From: Stropharia rugosoannulata
Lineage: Eukaryota; Basidiomycota; Agaricomycetes; Agaricales; Strophariaceae
Assembly (NCBI GenBank): GCA_028532985.1
Contig: JANCIK010000007.1
Location: 1,302,001-1,366,000, forward strand
DNA length: 64,000 nt
Reading direction: 5' to 3'
The notes beneath the pieces are model-generated. The model did no database searches. It saw only the letters and a program-made list of their open reading frames with translations, and was not told the DNA's origin. Numbering within the stretch: the first letter of the stretch is position 1; each line of letters opens with the position of its first letter. Positions 10,053 to 23,002 of this stretch are shown here, in pieces. The translations under genes and the position numbers were made by a program.

Positions 10053-12220
10053 TTATCTGCCTGTTCTGGTTAGACAAAATGACAACCGAGTTCGCCTATC
10101 AAATACAAAAAACTCCACATCCCCCGCCCTCAGACACTCTTCAATGCCTGAAAAGCTGCGCCCCATACCGAGCCACACAGCCTTCTCTTTATCCGTCGTT
10201 GAGCTCACGCTCGTGTGATGTGTGTGGTGAGGGCCTGGTGGCTTGAACAGCGAAAATGGATTCCCCAGAGAGGGAGCTGCAGATACATCAGCTAGAATTC
10301 GCCGTAGATACTCCGTCTCAGCTGCGGTGGGTTTTGGTGGCTTCGGCGATTTCGATCTTTGCACTCCATGGAAGAGATGTGCGCCTAAAGAATGATGAGT
10401 ATGCGGTAAATTAGGTTGAGGTGAAGAAGTGGATTGTGAGTGTGTTGTTGGAAGTGATGAAGACGACGACGCAGTACGGAATGGAATAGGCTTGTTAATG
10501 GATATGGTTGGTTGAGAATTAGTGGAAGTTGTAGATTCAGAGCCGTTCAGTAAGGGGCTCGACTTCGCAACGTCGGAAACAGCTCGAGTTTTTGGCGTGA
10601 CTGTGCTATCATCAAGTTTTGAAATGCTAGGAGTACCTGGGGTGTTGGGGGTAGAATTGCGCATACCTAGGTCATCAACTACGCCTTCGAAGATGGGTTT
10701 TGGAATTCCCAGGTTTGAACGATCCATGGACCGGCTCTTGCGATCCCTGTCCTTCCTATCCTTCTCCTTATCCAGCCCCTTCGGCCGTCCAAGTCCAACA
10801 CTTAGGCTGATCCGCCTCCACATCTTCACCCATCCAATGTCATCTTTTTGTTGATTTTCCTTCTCCATTTCATTCTCCGTCACTGCAACCACAGAGGCGC
10901 TCTCATTTATGCCTCGTCGATCATTCGGTTCTAAAAATTCCAATTTTTTCTCATCAGCGTTAGAGCCGTACGAATGAGCCTCCTCTTCAACCCCTGCTTT
11001 CTCCAGAGTGGACTCGGCCTCGACAGGCGCTTCGGGAACAGGTCCCGCCGGGGCCGGTGGCGTATCCCAACTTCTATCCGCCTGTCCAGCAGCGTCTGGA
11101 TGAGGCTCGGAGTCCGCCTCTGCAGTCGGTACATCCAAACTCCTCCGCCCCGCGAGCTCCTGCGCCGTCTCCTTGTCTGCACTGGGGCTCGGTGGCACCG
11201 ATGACGCGCGGAGTAGCTCGACCGCATGTGCATGTGTGATCGGGGGGCGCGTGGGCGCTTTCCGGCGCCCGGGAACTGGGTAAGCCTGCCTACGATCTTC
11301 TTGAGCCTGTCGCGCTTGCGGTTCTGCGGGAAGTAGTCCTCGGCCTTGATGCTGAGGCTGATATCGTTGAACTCTTCGTAAGTCTGCGATATGTGCTTGC
11401 ATTTCTGGCAGACGAGTATGCTCGTCAGCTCGCCCCCGAAGATCATGTCAGCAAATGACAGCAGTGGGAGCTCCGCGGGCGCTGTGGTATCCGTTGCGAG
11501 CGCATGCAGGCCGTTGGAGGTGATAGTGGTCCGCCGCCGTTTCTTGGGGGGATTCGGTGGCTGGCGCTTTTTGATGATCTGAATGCAGTCAGGCGGGGAA
11601 CAGCCGGAATGGAACATGGGTGGCTCACATCTTGCTCCTCCATGCGCATGGCGTCCAGGAGGATGCGCAGAAATTCATGGGCATCTTGCTGGGCGAAATC
11701 GAGATACTGTTCATACTTTTTTCCGAGCGCAGAGAGTATCGGTCTGCACAAATTAGCACGTTAGCGCACTAGCATGGGGAGCATACATACTTTGGGCTAA
11801 GCACTTCTTTTCTCCTCGCCGCCTGGCTGTCCCAAGCCTTGTACATCACCGTCAGGAACATGTCCCCTATGGGCATTGTGTTGATCCACGGCTGCTCGTA
11901 CGTCCCCGCAAGATTATGGCCGTTGGTCAGCTGTGGGGAACGCCTTGAGACAATCGGGGTGGCTGCAGTTGACTGCATCTCGAGCGGTATCGGGGCAAAA
12001 AGAACAAGATCGGAGAGCAGGCGGGTGGCTATCAGCTAATAGGCAGTGAGTGACATCCAACCATGAAAGACAGAGACTTACGCCCTGCAAAACCGAGTTC
12101 ATGAAGCATGTATTGCCATGGTTTATCAGTCCGGGGGGCAGGTAGGCCTTCTTCTCGCTTTCTTCGCTGTCTTCGCTGCTTGTAGAGTTCCTGAGGAGTC
12201 TGAGACTTGGTTTTGGCCAT
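10053..12220 (-). pseudogene. Truncated ubiquitin-specific protease, copy 2 (longest, frameshifted)
   Basis: Same gene as copy 1, with exons 12220-12082, 12035-11791, 11743-11629 and 11578-10053. This copy keeps about 690 bases (roughly 10132-10823) of protease sequence that the copies to its right lack: a Ser/Thr-rich linker, then AVWLGMGRSFSGIEECLR, the edge of the next catalytic block. It breaks there at about 10131 and runs on into unrelated sequence for a short tail. Two small lesions disrupt it: a 2-base loss in exon 1 (near 12166-12168), before the Cys box, and a 1-base loss near 11263 in exon 4. The second CxxC pair and the His box are absent. It is best read as a pseudogene unless the indels are sequencing errors. 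Confidence 0.75.
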
Positions 12221-12348
12221 CAGATACTTGCGCGGGGGTTATGGATGGCCTTGGCCGTCGTCCGCAGGCTTCAACGACTTGTTTTAATATGACTTTCGGA
12301 ATCAAAGCGCAGCGGCTTCAGCGGCGCAGCCGTGACGTGACAATTGCC

Positions 12349-12366
12349 GACCCCGGTGCCGGGGTC
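12349..12366. promoter_or_regulatory. Upstream palindrome, protease copy 2
   Basis: Same GACCCCGG-TG-CCGGGGTC element, again preceded by TGACGTGA, about 130 bases from the start codon. Confidence 0.4.
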
Positions 12367-13039
12367 ATCTTCGCCGTTTGGCCACTGGTTCGTGTAATCA
12401 TTCAACGTCTCTTTTTCCTTCGATCAACTCTCGCACGTCCTGCTCAGCCTTCCTCTCGCGCCTCGTCCCGTCCCCTGCCTCTCTCGTCCATCATCCCGTC
12501 CCCTCTCCGCAAGTCCCCGCCATCCTCTGCAACGTCCTGCCCCTTTCCTCAACTGTCCTGCACGACGACAGCTGCCAGCTGGCACCATCCCGCCCCCGAC
12601 TCCTGACGGCCCGCTCCATCCGAGGGACTGCCCACGCTCTGCACCCGCCACACCAAACGGTCCCGTCGCGAAACCAGTATTCCATCCGCGCGCATGCCCT
12701 CGTGCTAACTGAAAGAGAACGTACCGAATGCCAATGTACTGAATTCACGCGCATACCGAGATGGCGTACCATAATCACGCCGAGAGACGTCGCAGCCGCT
12801 CCCACCCACGGACGATGCGGCCCATCGATTCCTGCAGAGTGGACGCCCATGCCGCGCGTTTAAAGGTCGCAGCAGGAACCGGCTGCATTCGCACGCGCCC
12901 CATCGTAATGTCACGCCGCGATCAATTCCAGTTGGATTCCAGCAGAGGGGCAAGGGAGCTACATGCGCAGAGGTCAGTAATCATTGGCAGGGCAATGTCC
13001 TGGGTTTTCTTCAAATCAATGGACGTTCTGCGATCAATC

Positions 13040-16000
13040 TTAGCCAAGACTTGCGCGTATGTGGGGGAAGGCGCACTGTCTCCCATACTTCAAGCCGACT
13101 GTACCTCGGGCACCTGTCGACGTCTGGCATGCTCTAACCAAACTGAGAAGTCTGGTACGGACCGCCCTCCATCTTCCAGTCAAATCGCGAACAGCACTGG
13201 GGCCTTGATTGCGTGAGCGACTCCCAAGGTTCTGCAGAAAAACGTACTTCGTACCTTGTGGTTCGCGCACTCTGGCGCAGACGGCTGTAGAAGCATAATG
13301 GTGTGTCAGGTAATATTAATTATTATAAATATGTTTGCTCACTGTAGGTGATATATCATTGACGCGCCTATGACGTCGTCCTCGTCGTTGCCTTTCGCTT
13401 GTATTTGACACATCCCCCTGTGATTTAAACGATCAGTCTAATACCTTTACAAAGTACGAATTAGTTGACTTACCACAATGCGCCCCATGGAACGGTCGCG
13501 CCGCGATCGATTCCAGCAGAGTGGACGAGGGAGCTACGCACACAAAGGTCAGCAATGGTTTACAACGACAACAAGTTATCTACTGACCGTACACCGCCAG
13601 AGAGCGTAAAGTAGACGTACGAGATCGGCTCCAGCATGTAATCATTCCACGCGTATCTTGGTAATATGATGAATGTACGCGCAGATAGGCTAGGTCACGA
13701 AACGAGCTATATATGAAGATGTCAGTAATTTCTCGCACAAGCAACATGTACCATGGTAGAGCATGTTTGGGCCGTCTTCCAAACGCACGCTCTGCGATGA
13801 ATGAAAATGCGCAAGACGCGCCGTCTCGCATCACGTTCCAGACAGACTGCGCCTTGCGCAGCCATAGGATCGATTACTTCCACGCCAGCAATGACTGCAA
13901 CAAGTCACTACACAATTCGGGTGTACGCACAGCATGCGAGCACGCTGCTGCAGGCAAAGGCGACGGCCCCATGCTCCTATGTACCTGCACGAGCAACCGG
14001 TCGAGTTAGTAACGGACCTCATACCTGAGTATGTTCCGTGCACTCTGATGGGCACGATGACGTCTAATGGGCCCTGCTCGCTGCGGGGCATTGTTCGCAT
14101 GATCACGGACAGCCGTGCCTGTGCCCAGGGAATGGCCGCGACGCTCAGTATAAACTGGGCATATTCGCATGAGGACGGCACGTACGATCCATGTACACCC
14201 TATTCACGTATAACTTACCCCACGCGGGCGGCGTGTAGCCCTCAAATAGGCGCCCATGAGGGGCATGCTGACACCCTACAAGACCGCCTTCCGAGGAAGA
14301 GGAAGAACGGCCGGATATCTATGTATGTCACTTGCGTCGTATACGGTAAGCACGGTCTGCTGCCAGAAGATATACCCTAATTACTCACGTTAACGCACTG
14401 TAGTCCAGAGAATGCGAGCTATAGAAACACTATGAGTCAATTAATGTTACTTATTGGTATAGCTCAACTTATGTTTTACTTACCGTAAGTGAAGTATCAT
14501 TGACGCGCCTACAACGTCATCCATGTTAGATTCCCCTGTGAGGTAAACTATCAGTCTAATACCTCTACGAAGTACGAAGTAACTGACTTACCACGCGTGT
14601 CTGCAGACTGAGAACAACCATTAGCACGGATCCGACTACACGAAGTGACTAGGATGCAAACCACGAAATTGACGACGGTAGACGACGCGCCGTGCGGAGG
14701 TAAGTCTTGGGCTTGATCGCTCATGGCCATGTTATCGTCGTGGGCACGAGCAGCACCTCTTCCTTGGTGCATGCTGCGCTGCCATAACTTGGTTACGGTT
14801 ACGGACAGACCTGCCGCACGGTCAGCATGAGAGCAGCACCGAAAACGGCACTTGGCTTACCTGTGTTCCTGCAAGCCGCACGTACTCCGTCTCTGGTAAC
14901 GATAACGGGCCCATGCTCGCGGTTCCGGTCGACTAAAGCAGAAACGAAGTACGTCAGCGCAGATCACAAGTTAAGATGATCTGGTACTTACCACATCCAA
15001 TGTACAGAGACCTGAATTGCCATGCGAGCAGATATCAGCACGGATCCACCTGCACCAAGTGACGACACAACAAAACGTACAACGGTGACAGTGGTACATG
15101 GGGTCGTGCCGCCGTGAGTGATGTCCACCTCTTACACGGAACGACCTGAGATGCTCTCTTTTTGTAAGCGAGCAGCACCTCTGCGGCATTGGTGCGTAAG
15201 GGTCTGCTCGGCCGCTCTGTTTCTGCCAACGCCCTAGACCAAGCATCTCAAATGGGTAAGTATGTTATATTATCTTTTAATGCTGGACTTACTGGTGTGC
15301 CTCGCATTGCGTCAGACTGTCCCTTTCTGGACGTCGTGAATAGCGAGGACTTGCATCACGACGTCCCTGCGTAGGTTCATGGGTGCCGTCTGCTGGATGA
15401 ATGACGAATTACGGCCATATCCGGCGCACGCAAGGTGAGTAGACATATAGTTTTCCAGAAACAAACACTCACCTCAGTTGATCTGCGTGGGGTCAGACTC
15501 TCGTCGTGAACGGCTCCCAGGTGCACCGGAACGCGTCTCCACTCCGGTATGTACGAATTCGGTATGCTATGAGTAGACGGCCCGCGTCAGATTTCCAGGA
15601 GGTCAGTACGACTGCAACACTGCAAACAACGCCGAGCTCACCTGCACTACCTCAAACCGTCCGCATCTGAACGACGACAGGCCCTTGCTCGCCGCTCCAG
15701 CCAACAGCGAGGGGTTACCAACATGCGCAGTGCAGTAAGTCAGTCCAGACCTACCAAGGTTATACCCAACACTAATACAGATAGCGCAGATCACAAAACA
15801 TGAAGGTCTTATGCTTACCGCATGGAGCGTACATAACTGCCGCGCGCTGTGGAGATCCGTACATCTGACCCCACTGTTACGGATTCTCATTGCGTCGTCG
15901 TTGTCGGCGTGCACTGGGAACGCTCATTAGCGGTACGTCTTTCTGAAATAAGTGATACTGACCGTATGTCTAGGCCGCGCGCAACCATGAATTCCTGAAA

Positions 16001-16864
16001 CTTACATGTACGCTCACTGAGATCAACAACGAGCACGCTCCAACGTATTAAGGGGAGTACATGTATTGGAATAGAGATGGTGGACCAAGCTGGCCATGTC
16101 GAGGACAACGGGGAACTACAGTCAGTAGCCGGACAATTCAGAATTTGTATAACCGTGTACTGTACCTGATCAATACAATTCGCAGCCGCCAGTGCGCCCT
16201 CGATACCACAGATGACGACTTAAACATTCCGCACCGCCAGGGGTCCCGAAGCTCTCTGGTACGTAGCAGAAATATAGTGCATCAGCCAACATAACAAATC
16301 TAACATCTTACTACTTACTTCAGGCAGTGTCAAATGAGTGATCTTCAACGCGCTAACTGTATATCCGTACGTGGGGCTTAATTATATGAATGTTATTTTC
16401 TTGTCGCCGTTTTCTTACCCTTGGATTGAATACGTCTATTAGCGTGTGTCTCGGTGTGATAGCTCAAACTGACCATTTGTAGAGCGGTGGTCACGACGAG
16501 CACGACCGATTTATTGTCGACCGCGAATGTAGAGTGCGGTGGGTACCATGCTCGTTGGACGTGAGCAGCAAGGCGAACAGCCAGAGTGGGCAGGCTGGTA
16601 GAGCAGTGAGGGAGAAGAGCTCAGCTGCTGAGCTCGATGATGAGGTTGGGGAATTACGGTCAGTACGTGTAGTTTATATATATTTCTGAGCCTACCTGTG
16701 TACGTTACCTTATTAGTTAGTGAATATGAATAGAGCATAGTGACCGAAGGTGTGGATGCGAGTTCAGGGTCCGGGTGCGATACCTGTACTACCTTAGCGG
16801 GTTCCGCGCTCCGTTCCCGTTCCCCCTCCGATAGATCTGCTACCAGCTGTCCTTCAACCATCAC
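13040..16864 (-). pseudogene. Unit 2: degenerate intron-rich region with repeated exons
   Basis: Counterpart of 2420-6187 with the first subrepeat partly deleted. Visible minus-strand exon-like pieces: 14535-14484, containing MDDVVGASMILHL between a CAG acceptor and a GTAAGT donor; about 14160-14025, with EQGPLDVIVPIRV ending at GTATGA; 14942-14861, with REHGPVIVTRDGV ending at GTAAGC; about 15700-15650, with EQGPVVVQMR followed by a stop; and 16864-16725, with LVADLSEGERERS, whose relative near 16050-15998 reads SVLVVDLSERT. The shared GP-V-V and LV-DLSE patterns show the pieces are related. Function unknown. Confidence 0.45.
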
Positions 16865-18648
16865 ACTGTGTTACATTCAGACTATTTAATACACTGTATA
16901 CTATCCAGAGCTCCCAGTACTGCCTGATGTGAAATAACTATAACATTGATATTTGGAAAATATCCCAATATCCAATTGTAGTTCATCTGCGCGCGTTCAC
17001 AATTCAACCACATCGACCGGACAAGCTTCATTATAGCACAATTACCTACTCTGACCTCACTGGTATACGTTATATCAGGCTGGAAAACAGTGGAAACTAC
17101 GTATTCAATGGGAATACGCCGTTTCATAAACACCAGGGTGCATTGTATGAATTGCGACGCCCAGAAACCAACGGACTTCTAGCACAATCACCCAGTACAT
17201 ACATTACGTTAAGGCTAACGGGTGACACTTTAGACACCGAATTAAAGCGAGCATTGAGATTGCAATGCACAACGGAATAAGGAGAGCGGGTGCAGGAGAG
17301 GAGAGACAACATCTCCTCCTGCACATCTTGCACCCAGTGCACGAGCAAAACAACTACAGGAAGTGGATACCAGGGCAGGGGTACACCTGCTATGAACATC
17401 AATTATCTCAAAAATGCGCCGTTCTCGCGGAATGCAGAGGCGCGTCCTACCCTGCGCCTTTGCGCAAATCTTCCAGTACAATTAGTGCAGCCAGCACCAT
17501 ACACGTATATATAGCATTACGACATCATTTTTCGCGGGCTGCCGAGAGGTCTAGTACCTTTTTTTTCGAAAACGAACGAGAATGCAGAGAGGAGGAGATG
17601 GGGATCATACCCACATGCCGTTCCCCACTCTGCATTGCTCCAAGCCTTATTCCCTGGTATACATATACTTGGGTGACTTATTATTATCTAATACAGAGAT
17701 TAGTTTGCGTGCGGAGTGCGTGATACAGTGCGCGCGTTGGATTTTGTCTGCAGATGGAGGTTCAAAGCATAGATAATTTGTCGTTGCATGCAAGTCCTGA
17801 GGGTCTCAAACTTATATAGGTTTACTTGTATGCTTCCCAAAGTTCTGAAATATCAGTGTACAGAGTGTAAAGCGAAGGAAATGCAAAATTAAAGCCAATG
17901 TGATCCGTGCCACAAGCTCAGAGCGCACACATACGCACGCACCGCGCTCGCATTTCTCCGCTCTGCGCACCATTTGAACTGATTCAATACAACCCCTATG
18001 CTATGTATATTAGCCCTGGTTTTGAAATAATGAAGAAACTGAGCGGAATGCGCGGATCGCGCTGGATGTACGCCGTTGACAAACCCATCTTCCAGTTCAT
18101 TGTTCGCTGGTGCGATTGATTCCGCTACCCGCCGCCTATTTCTATTTATAAGTAGGTTCTAGAAAGACTTTGTTTCAGGCTAGAAGTAGCGGATTTGGAC
18201 CAGGAGGATAGGGTGGACGGTGGTTTGAGACCTGCAACACCATTGCTCTGCAGTTGCCGCACTGCTCCGGGTCGCAATGCGACCTCTACTAGATCAAATG
18301 AACATGAAATATATGTATAACTTGACCCAGGTATTGTGGTATGAGAGCGTTGGGGAGGTACGATTGTGTGGGCAAAGATTTGATTCAATACATACACTCT
18401 CTGCGCGTGCACATATCTCAGCCATTCTAATCGAGCTCAGGCTCTCTAAACTAATATAATACATAGTATATACATAGGTGCCTCATATCTCCAAGAATCC
18501 AACAAATAAAAGCAATACACGGACATGTGCGCGCATGTGTGCGCATCTCCCATGCACATCCGGTCAAATGATGGAGCATTTTGTTATTGTACCATGCAGC
18601 GCCTGGCAGCTAATAAACAGACCTATATGTCATGTATTTCTATTGTAG

Positions 18649-18770
18649 ATCTCTTGCGAGATTTGAAGTTCTGGTGATGGGGAAGACTGGGCATTTTCCG
18701 GCATGCCGGATGCGCGGGTGCATCCCTGAGTGGGAGAGCGGATGCGCCCCGGAGCTAGCGCCTGCGCATG
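18649..18770 (+). pseudogene. Unit 2: exon-like piece with P-loop-like start
   Basis: Same FEVLVMGKTG stretch as at 7981, after a TTGTAG acceptor; the lysine/serine part of the Walker A loop is missing here too. Confidence 0.25.
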
Positions 18771-18949
18771 TGTACGTACATTACTTCCTTTTCTTATTAC
18801 TGTCACCATCCTTGCCAGCTCACTCTGCTTCCCCGTTCAGATTCTCCAAACATTCTACCCAGGTAAGTGATACATGTTTGCAACCTGCTTCATGCCGTGC
18901 TCATGTGTTCTGCACCTCCTACTGTAGACACTACGACGAAACCAAGTTA

Positions 18950-19820
18950 TTTCGCCGTCCCGCGAACACTGTCTCGAGTCAAAAACATGCAGAATATCGA
19001 CTTCTATGTGCAGGAATATCCGGACCTGTTCGAGCTCCATGCATTCGGCGCCGATGCCCCACGGCGAGCGACCTCCGACCCCTAGGAGGTAGCTGACGTA
19101 GCGGGTAGGAGCAGCGCAGGGCGCTGCGACTACCCATGCCTTCCACGTCATCTGCATAGGACATATTGATCTGCATGCATGCATTGTGATGCCCGTTCAC
19201 AGTGACCACATACTCATAACTCATTGCTGGATGTACACAGTACACTCCATGTGCAACCTCATGCCCTGGAGGCTGGCAGGAGAAATACTATCCCCTCCCT
19301 GCATTTCAAATGGTGTGGTGCACTGCCAGTCGTCTATGTTTGACACGCAAAATCAGTTATTTGGGCATCCGGATAATGCTGTTTCACCAGAGCATTACGA
19401 AGGAAATTCATCATCCCCCTTGCGCCATTTCCTAGTGTTTTCGACGACCAGGCATCTGGGGCCAATGCCCGCGGCGAGCGGCACACGTTCCTTCTTAGGG
19501 AGTATCCAAACGAGGTCTGGGGGTAGCAGTGCGGTGCGGTGCGACGAGTCGTGTACCAGAAGGCGTGCGGACACTCAAATTAGATATTTGAGCTTCCTGC
19601 GACCGCCCCCACCTGTTCTTCGATTTGCTAAGGACCAAGACGTATGGCTGGCATCTCCATTCGCGTTGTCAAACATTTTCATATTGTTGACCTTTGGGGT
19701 CGATGCCCCGCGGCGAGCGGCACAGCTCCCTTCGCAGGGAGTAGAGGAGCAGTACACTGCGCTGTGATGATCTGTGGACAGGATGTCCTGCAGAAACTCA
19801 AATTAGATATTTGATCTTCC
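18950..19820 (+). repeat. Unit 2: three plus-strand subrepeats with three-hairpin block
   Basis: Blocks at 19047-19093, 19458-19504 and 19696-19743; the last has the stem CTCCCT-TCGC-AGGGAG. The palindrome CTCAAAT-TAGAT-ATTTGAG is at about 19572-19590, with a near copy at about 19797. The plus-strand peptides LFRRPANTVS and LFGHPDNAVS precede the first and second blocks. Confidence 0.6.
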
Positions 19821-20327
19821 TGAGACCGCCCTCTTCTTAACCTTCCGTTCTCATGCACACTTTGACAGGTGTCGTGTGCTGACATTGTGTTGCAATCGGC
19901 TTGTGCACATGTGGAGCACCATGCCCGGCGAGTACTTCTTCCATTTCAAACTAAAGCTTGACATTTTCACATCCAGTCCCGCAAACGTCACTCTTAAGCC
20001 TTACTAGACAAGTCCCAAATAAATTCTTTACTTTATACACCTTGTTATTGCGCTGCAAATTTGAATTTGAATTGTCGCCTTACGGCGAGTTCCCCCTTCA
20101 TAGCATACCTCAGATGGCTCGGAAAGATTCTGAGATGCAACTTCTTGTTGGGAGTGCCGTGTACATGTCTTACTGAGTTAGATAGACGCTCATTCACCCC
20201 CTGTAAACGTCTGTGTAGTACATAATTCAAATAATTTGTGACAATACTGAGCACATACCGCGAATCTCTGAAGCTTAATAATAATATATCAAGGAGATGA
20301 GGTAACATAATGAAATATCTGCGAGCG

Positions 20328-20554
20328 TGGCAGTCCGCAGGGGACACTAGCGGCCGTTCGGTTGGAGGTGTGGGAACACCTCCTTTCCTTCTACCACGTC
20401 GACACTCAGTCCCCTTCATTCTCGTTGACATGCCGTCCCCTCCCCATTATTTATCGTGAACAGGCCATCCCCCTCCTCTCTAGAACATCTTCTCGTTGGG
20501 ACAGCTGGCGTAGACATAATTGCCGCCCTCGAAATGCGCGAGATGACTGTCCAG
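20328..20554 (+). pseudogene. Unit 2: broken F-box-like exon
   Basis: Same exon as at 9662, reading EVWEHLLSFYHVDT and SLTCRPLPIIYREQ, then frameshifted by a 2-base loss (tctagtcaacat became tctagaacat). The acceptor is also altered. Confidence 0.4.
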
Positions 20555-20583
20555 GTATGTGCTTCTTCTTCTTCTTCTTACGA

Positions 20584-20629
20584 GCAGACCTCTCCCCCCC
20601 AGTTGCCTTCGGGCGGGGAGAGGTTCTGC
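20584..20629. repeat. Inverted repeat near protease breakpoint, unit 2
   Basis: Same arms as in unit 1; only loop bases differ. Confidence 0.7.
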
Positions 20630-20705
20630 TGGTCTGTAGTTGTCTGAGGGGGGACGTGGGAATCGGACCTACCACTTTTTCAATTTTTTACCTCCGTTTA
20701 GTACT

Positions 20706-22186
20706 TTATCTGCCTGTTCTGGTTAGACAAAATGACAACCGAGTTCGCCTATCAAATACAAAAAAAGTCCACATCCCCCACCCCAGCTTCACCCATCCCA
20801 TGTCATCTTTTTGTGCCTTTTCCTTCTCCTTTTCCTTCTCCGTCACTGCAACCACAGAAGCGCTCTCGTGTCTTCCCCGTCGATCATTCGGCTCTAAAAA
20901 TTCCACATGTTTCTCATCAGTGTTAGAGCCGTCCGAGAGCGCCTCCTCTTCAACCCCTGCTTTCTCCAGAGTGGACTCGGCCTCGACAGGCGCTTCGGGA
21001 ACAGGTCCCGCCGGGGCCGGTGGCGTATCCCAACTTCTATCCGCCTGTCCAGCAGCGTCTGGATGAGGCTCGGAGTCCGCCTCTGCAGTCGGTACATCCA
21101 AACTCCTCCGCCCCGCGAGCTCCTGCGCCGTCTCCTTGTCTGCACTGGGGCTCGGTGGCACCGATGACGCGCGGAGTAGCTCGACCGCATGTGCATGTGT
21201 GATCGGGGGGCGCGTGGGCGCTTTCCCGGCGCCCGGGAACTGGGTAAGCCTGCCTACGATCTTCTTGAGCCTGTCGCGCTTGCGGTTCTGCGGGAAGTAG
21301 TCCTCGGCCTTGATGCTGAGGCTGATATCGTTGAACTCTTCGTAAGTCTGCGATATGTGCTTGCATTTCTGGCAGACGAGTATGCTCGTCAGCTCGCCCC
21401 CGAAGATCATGTCAGCAAATGACAGCAGTGGGAGCTCCGCGGGCGCTGTGGTATCCGTTGCGAGCGCATGCAGGCCGTTGGAGGTGATAGTGGTCCGCCG
21501 CCGTTTCTTGGGGGGATTCGGTGGCTGGCGCTTTTTGATGATCTGAATGCAGTCAGGCGGGGAACAGCCGGAATGGAACATGGGTGGCTCACATCTTGCT
21601 CCTCCATGCGCATGGCGTCCAGGAGGATGCGCAGAAATTCATGGGCATCTTGCTGGGCGAAATCGAGATACTGTTCATACTTTTTTCCGAGCGCAGAGAG
21701 TATCGGTCTGCACAAATTAGCACGTTAGCGCACTAGCATGGGGAGCATACATACTTTGGGCTAAGCACTTCTTTTCTCCTCGCCGCCTGGCTGTCCCAAG
21801 CCTTGTACATCACCGTCAGGAACATGTCCCCTATGGGCATTGTGTTGATCCACGGCTGCTCGTACGTCCCCGCAAGATTATGGCCGTTGGTCAGCTGTGG
21901 GGAACGCCTTGAGACAATCGGGGTGGCTGCAGTTGACTGCATCTCGAGCGGTATCGGGGCAAAAAGAACAAGATCGGAGAGCAGGCGGGTGGCTATCAGC
22001 TAATAGGCAGTGAGTGACATCCAACCATGAAAGACAGAGACTTACGCCCTGCAAAACCGAGTTCATGAAGCATGTATTGCCATGGTTTATCAGTCCGGGG
22101 GGCAGGTAGGCCTTCTTCTCGCTTTCTTCGCGCTGTCTTCGCTGCTTGTAGAGTTCCTGAGGAGTCTGAGACTTGGTTTTGGCCAT
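20706..22186 (-). CDS. Truncated ubiquitin-specific protease, copy 3 (open frame, 445 aa)
   Basis: Exons 22186-22046, 21999-21755, 21707-21593 and 21542-20706, all with consensus borders and consistent phase, giving 445 residues. The Cys box (Cys39), QQDAHEF (147-153) and the first CxxC are intact. The linker is joined at ...DDMGWVK to unrelated sequence and stops 26 residues later. Compared with copy 2, about 690 bases of linker are deleted; the junction is at about 20787. The His box and second zinc-ribbon half are missing, so hydrolase activity is not expected. If translated, it could at most bind ubiquitin or partners through an incomplete fold. A very recent duplicate, nearly identical to copies 4 and 5. 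Confidence 0.65.
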
Positions 22187-22314
22187 CAGATACTTGCGCG
22201 GGGGTTATGGATGGCCTTGGCCGTCGTCCGCAGGCTTCAACGACTTGTTTTAATATGACTTTCGGAATCAAAGCGCAGCGGCTTCAGCGGCGCAGCCGTG
22301 ACGTGACAATTGCC

Positions 22315-22332
22315 GACCCCGGTGCCGGGGTC
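22315..22332. promoter_or_regulatory. Upstream palindrome, protease copy 3
   Basis: Unchanged copy of the palindrome described for copy 1. Confidence 0.4.
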
Positions 22333-23002
22333 ATCTTCGCCGTTTGGCCACTGGTTCGTGTAATCATTCAACGTCTCTTTTTCCTTCGATCAACTCTCGC
22401 ACGTCCTGCTCAGCCTTCCTCTCGCGCCTCGTCCCGTCCCCTGCCTCGCTCGTCCATCAGCCCGTCCCACTCCGCAAGTCCCCGCCATCCTCTGCAACGT
22501 CCTGCCCCTTTCCTCAACTGTCCTGCACGACGACAGCTGCCAGCTGGCACCATCCCGCCCCCGACTCCTGACGGCCCGCTCCATCCGAGGGACTGCCCAC
22601 GCTCTGCACCCGCCACACCAAACGGTCCCGTCGCGAAACCAGTATTCCATCCGCGCGCATGCCCTCGTGCTAACTGAAAGAGAACGTATCAATGCCAATG
22701 TACTGAATTCACGCGCATACCGAGATGGCGTACCATAATCACGCCGAGAGACGCCGCAGCCGCTCCCACCCACGGACGATGCGGCCCATCGATTCCTGCA
22801 GAGTGGACGCCCATGCCGCGCGTTAAAGGTCGCAGCAGGAACCGGCTGCATTCGCACGCGCCCCATCGTAATGTCACGCCGCGATCAATTCCAGTTGGAT
22901 TCCAGCAGAGGGGCAAGGGAGCTACATGCGCAGAGGTCAGTAATCATTGGCAGGGCAATGTCCTGGGTTTTCTTCAAATCAATGGACGTTCTGCGATCAA
23001 TC

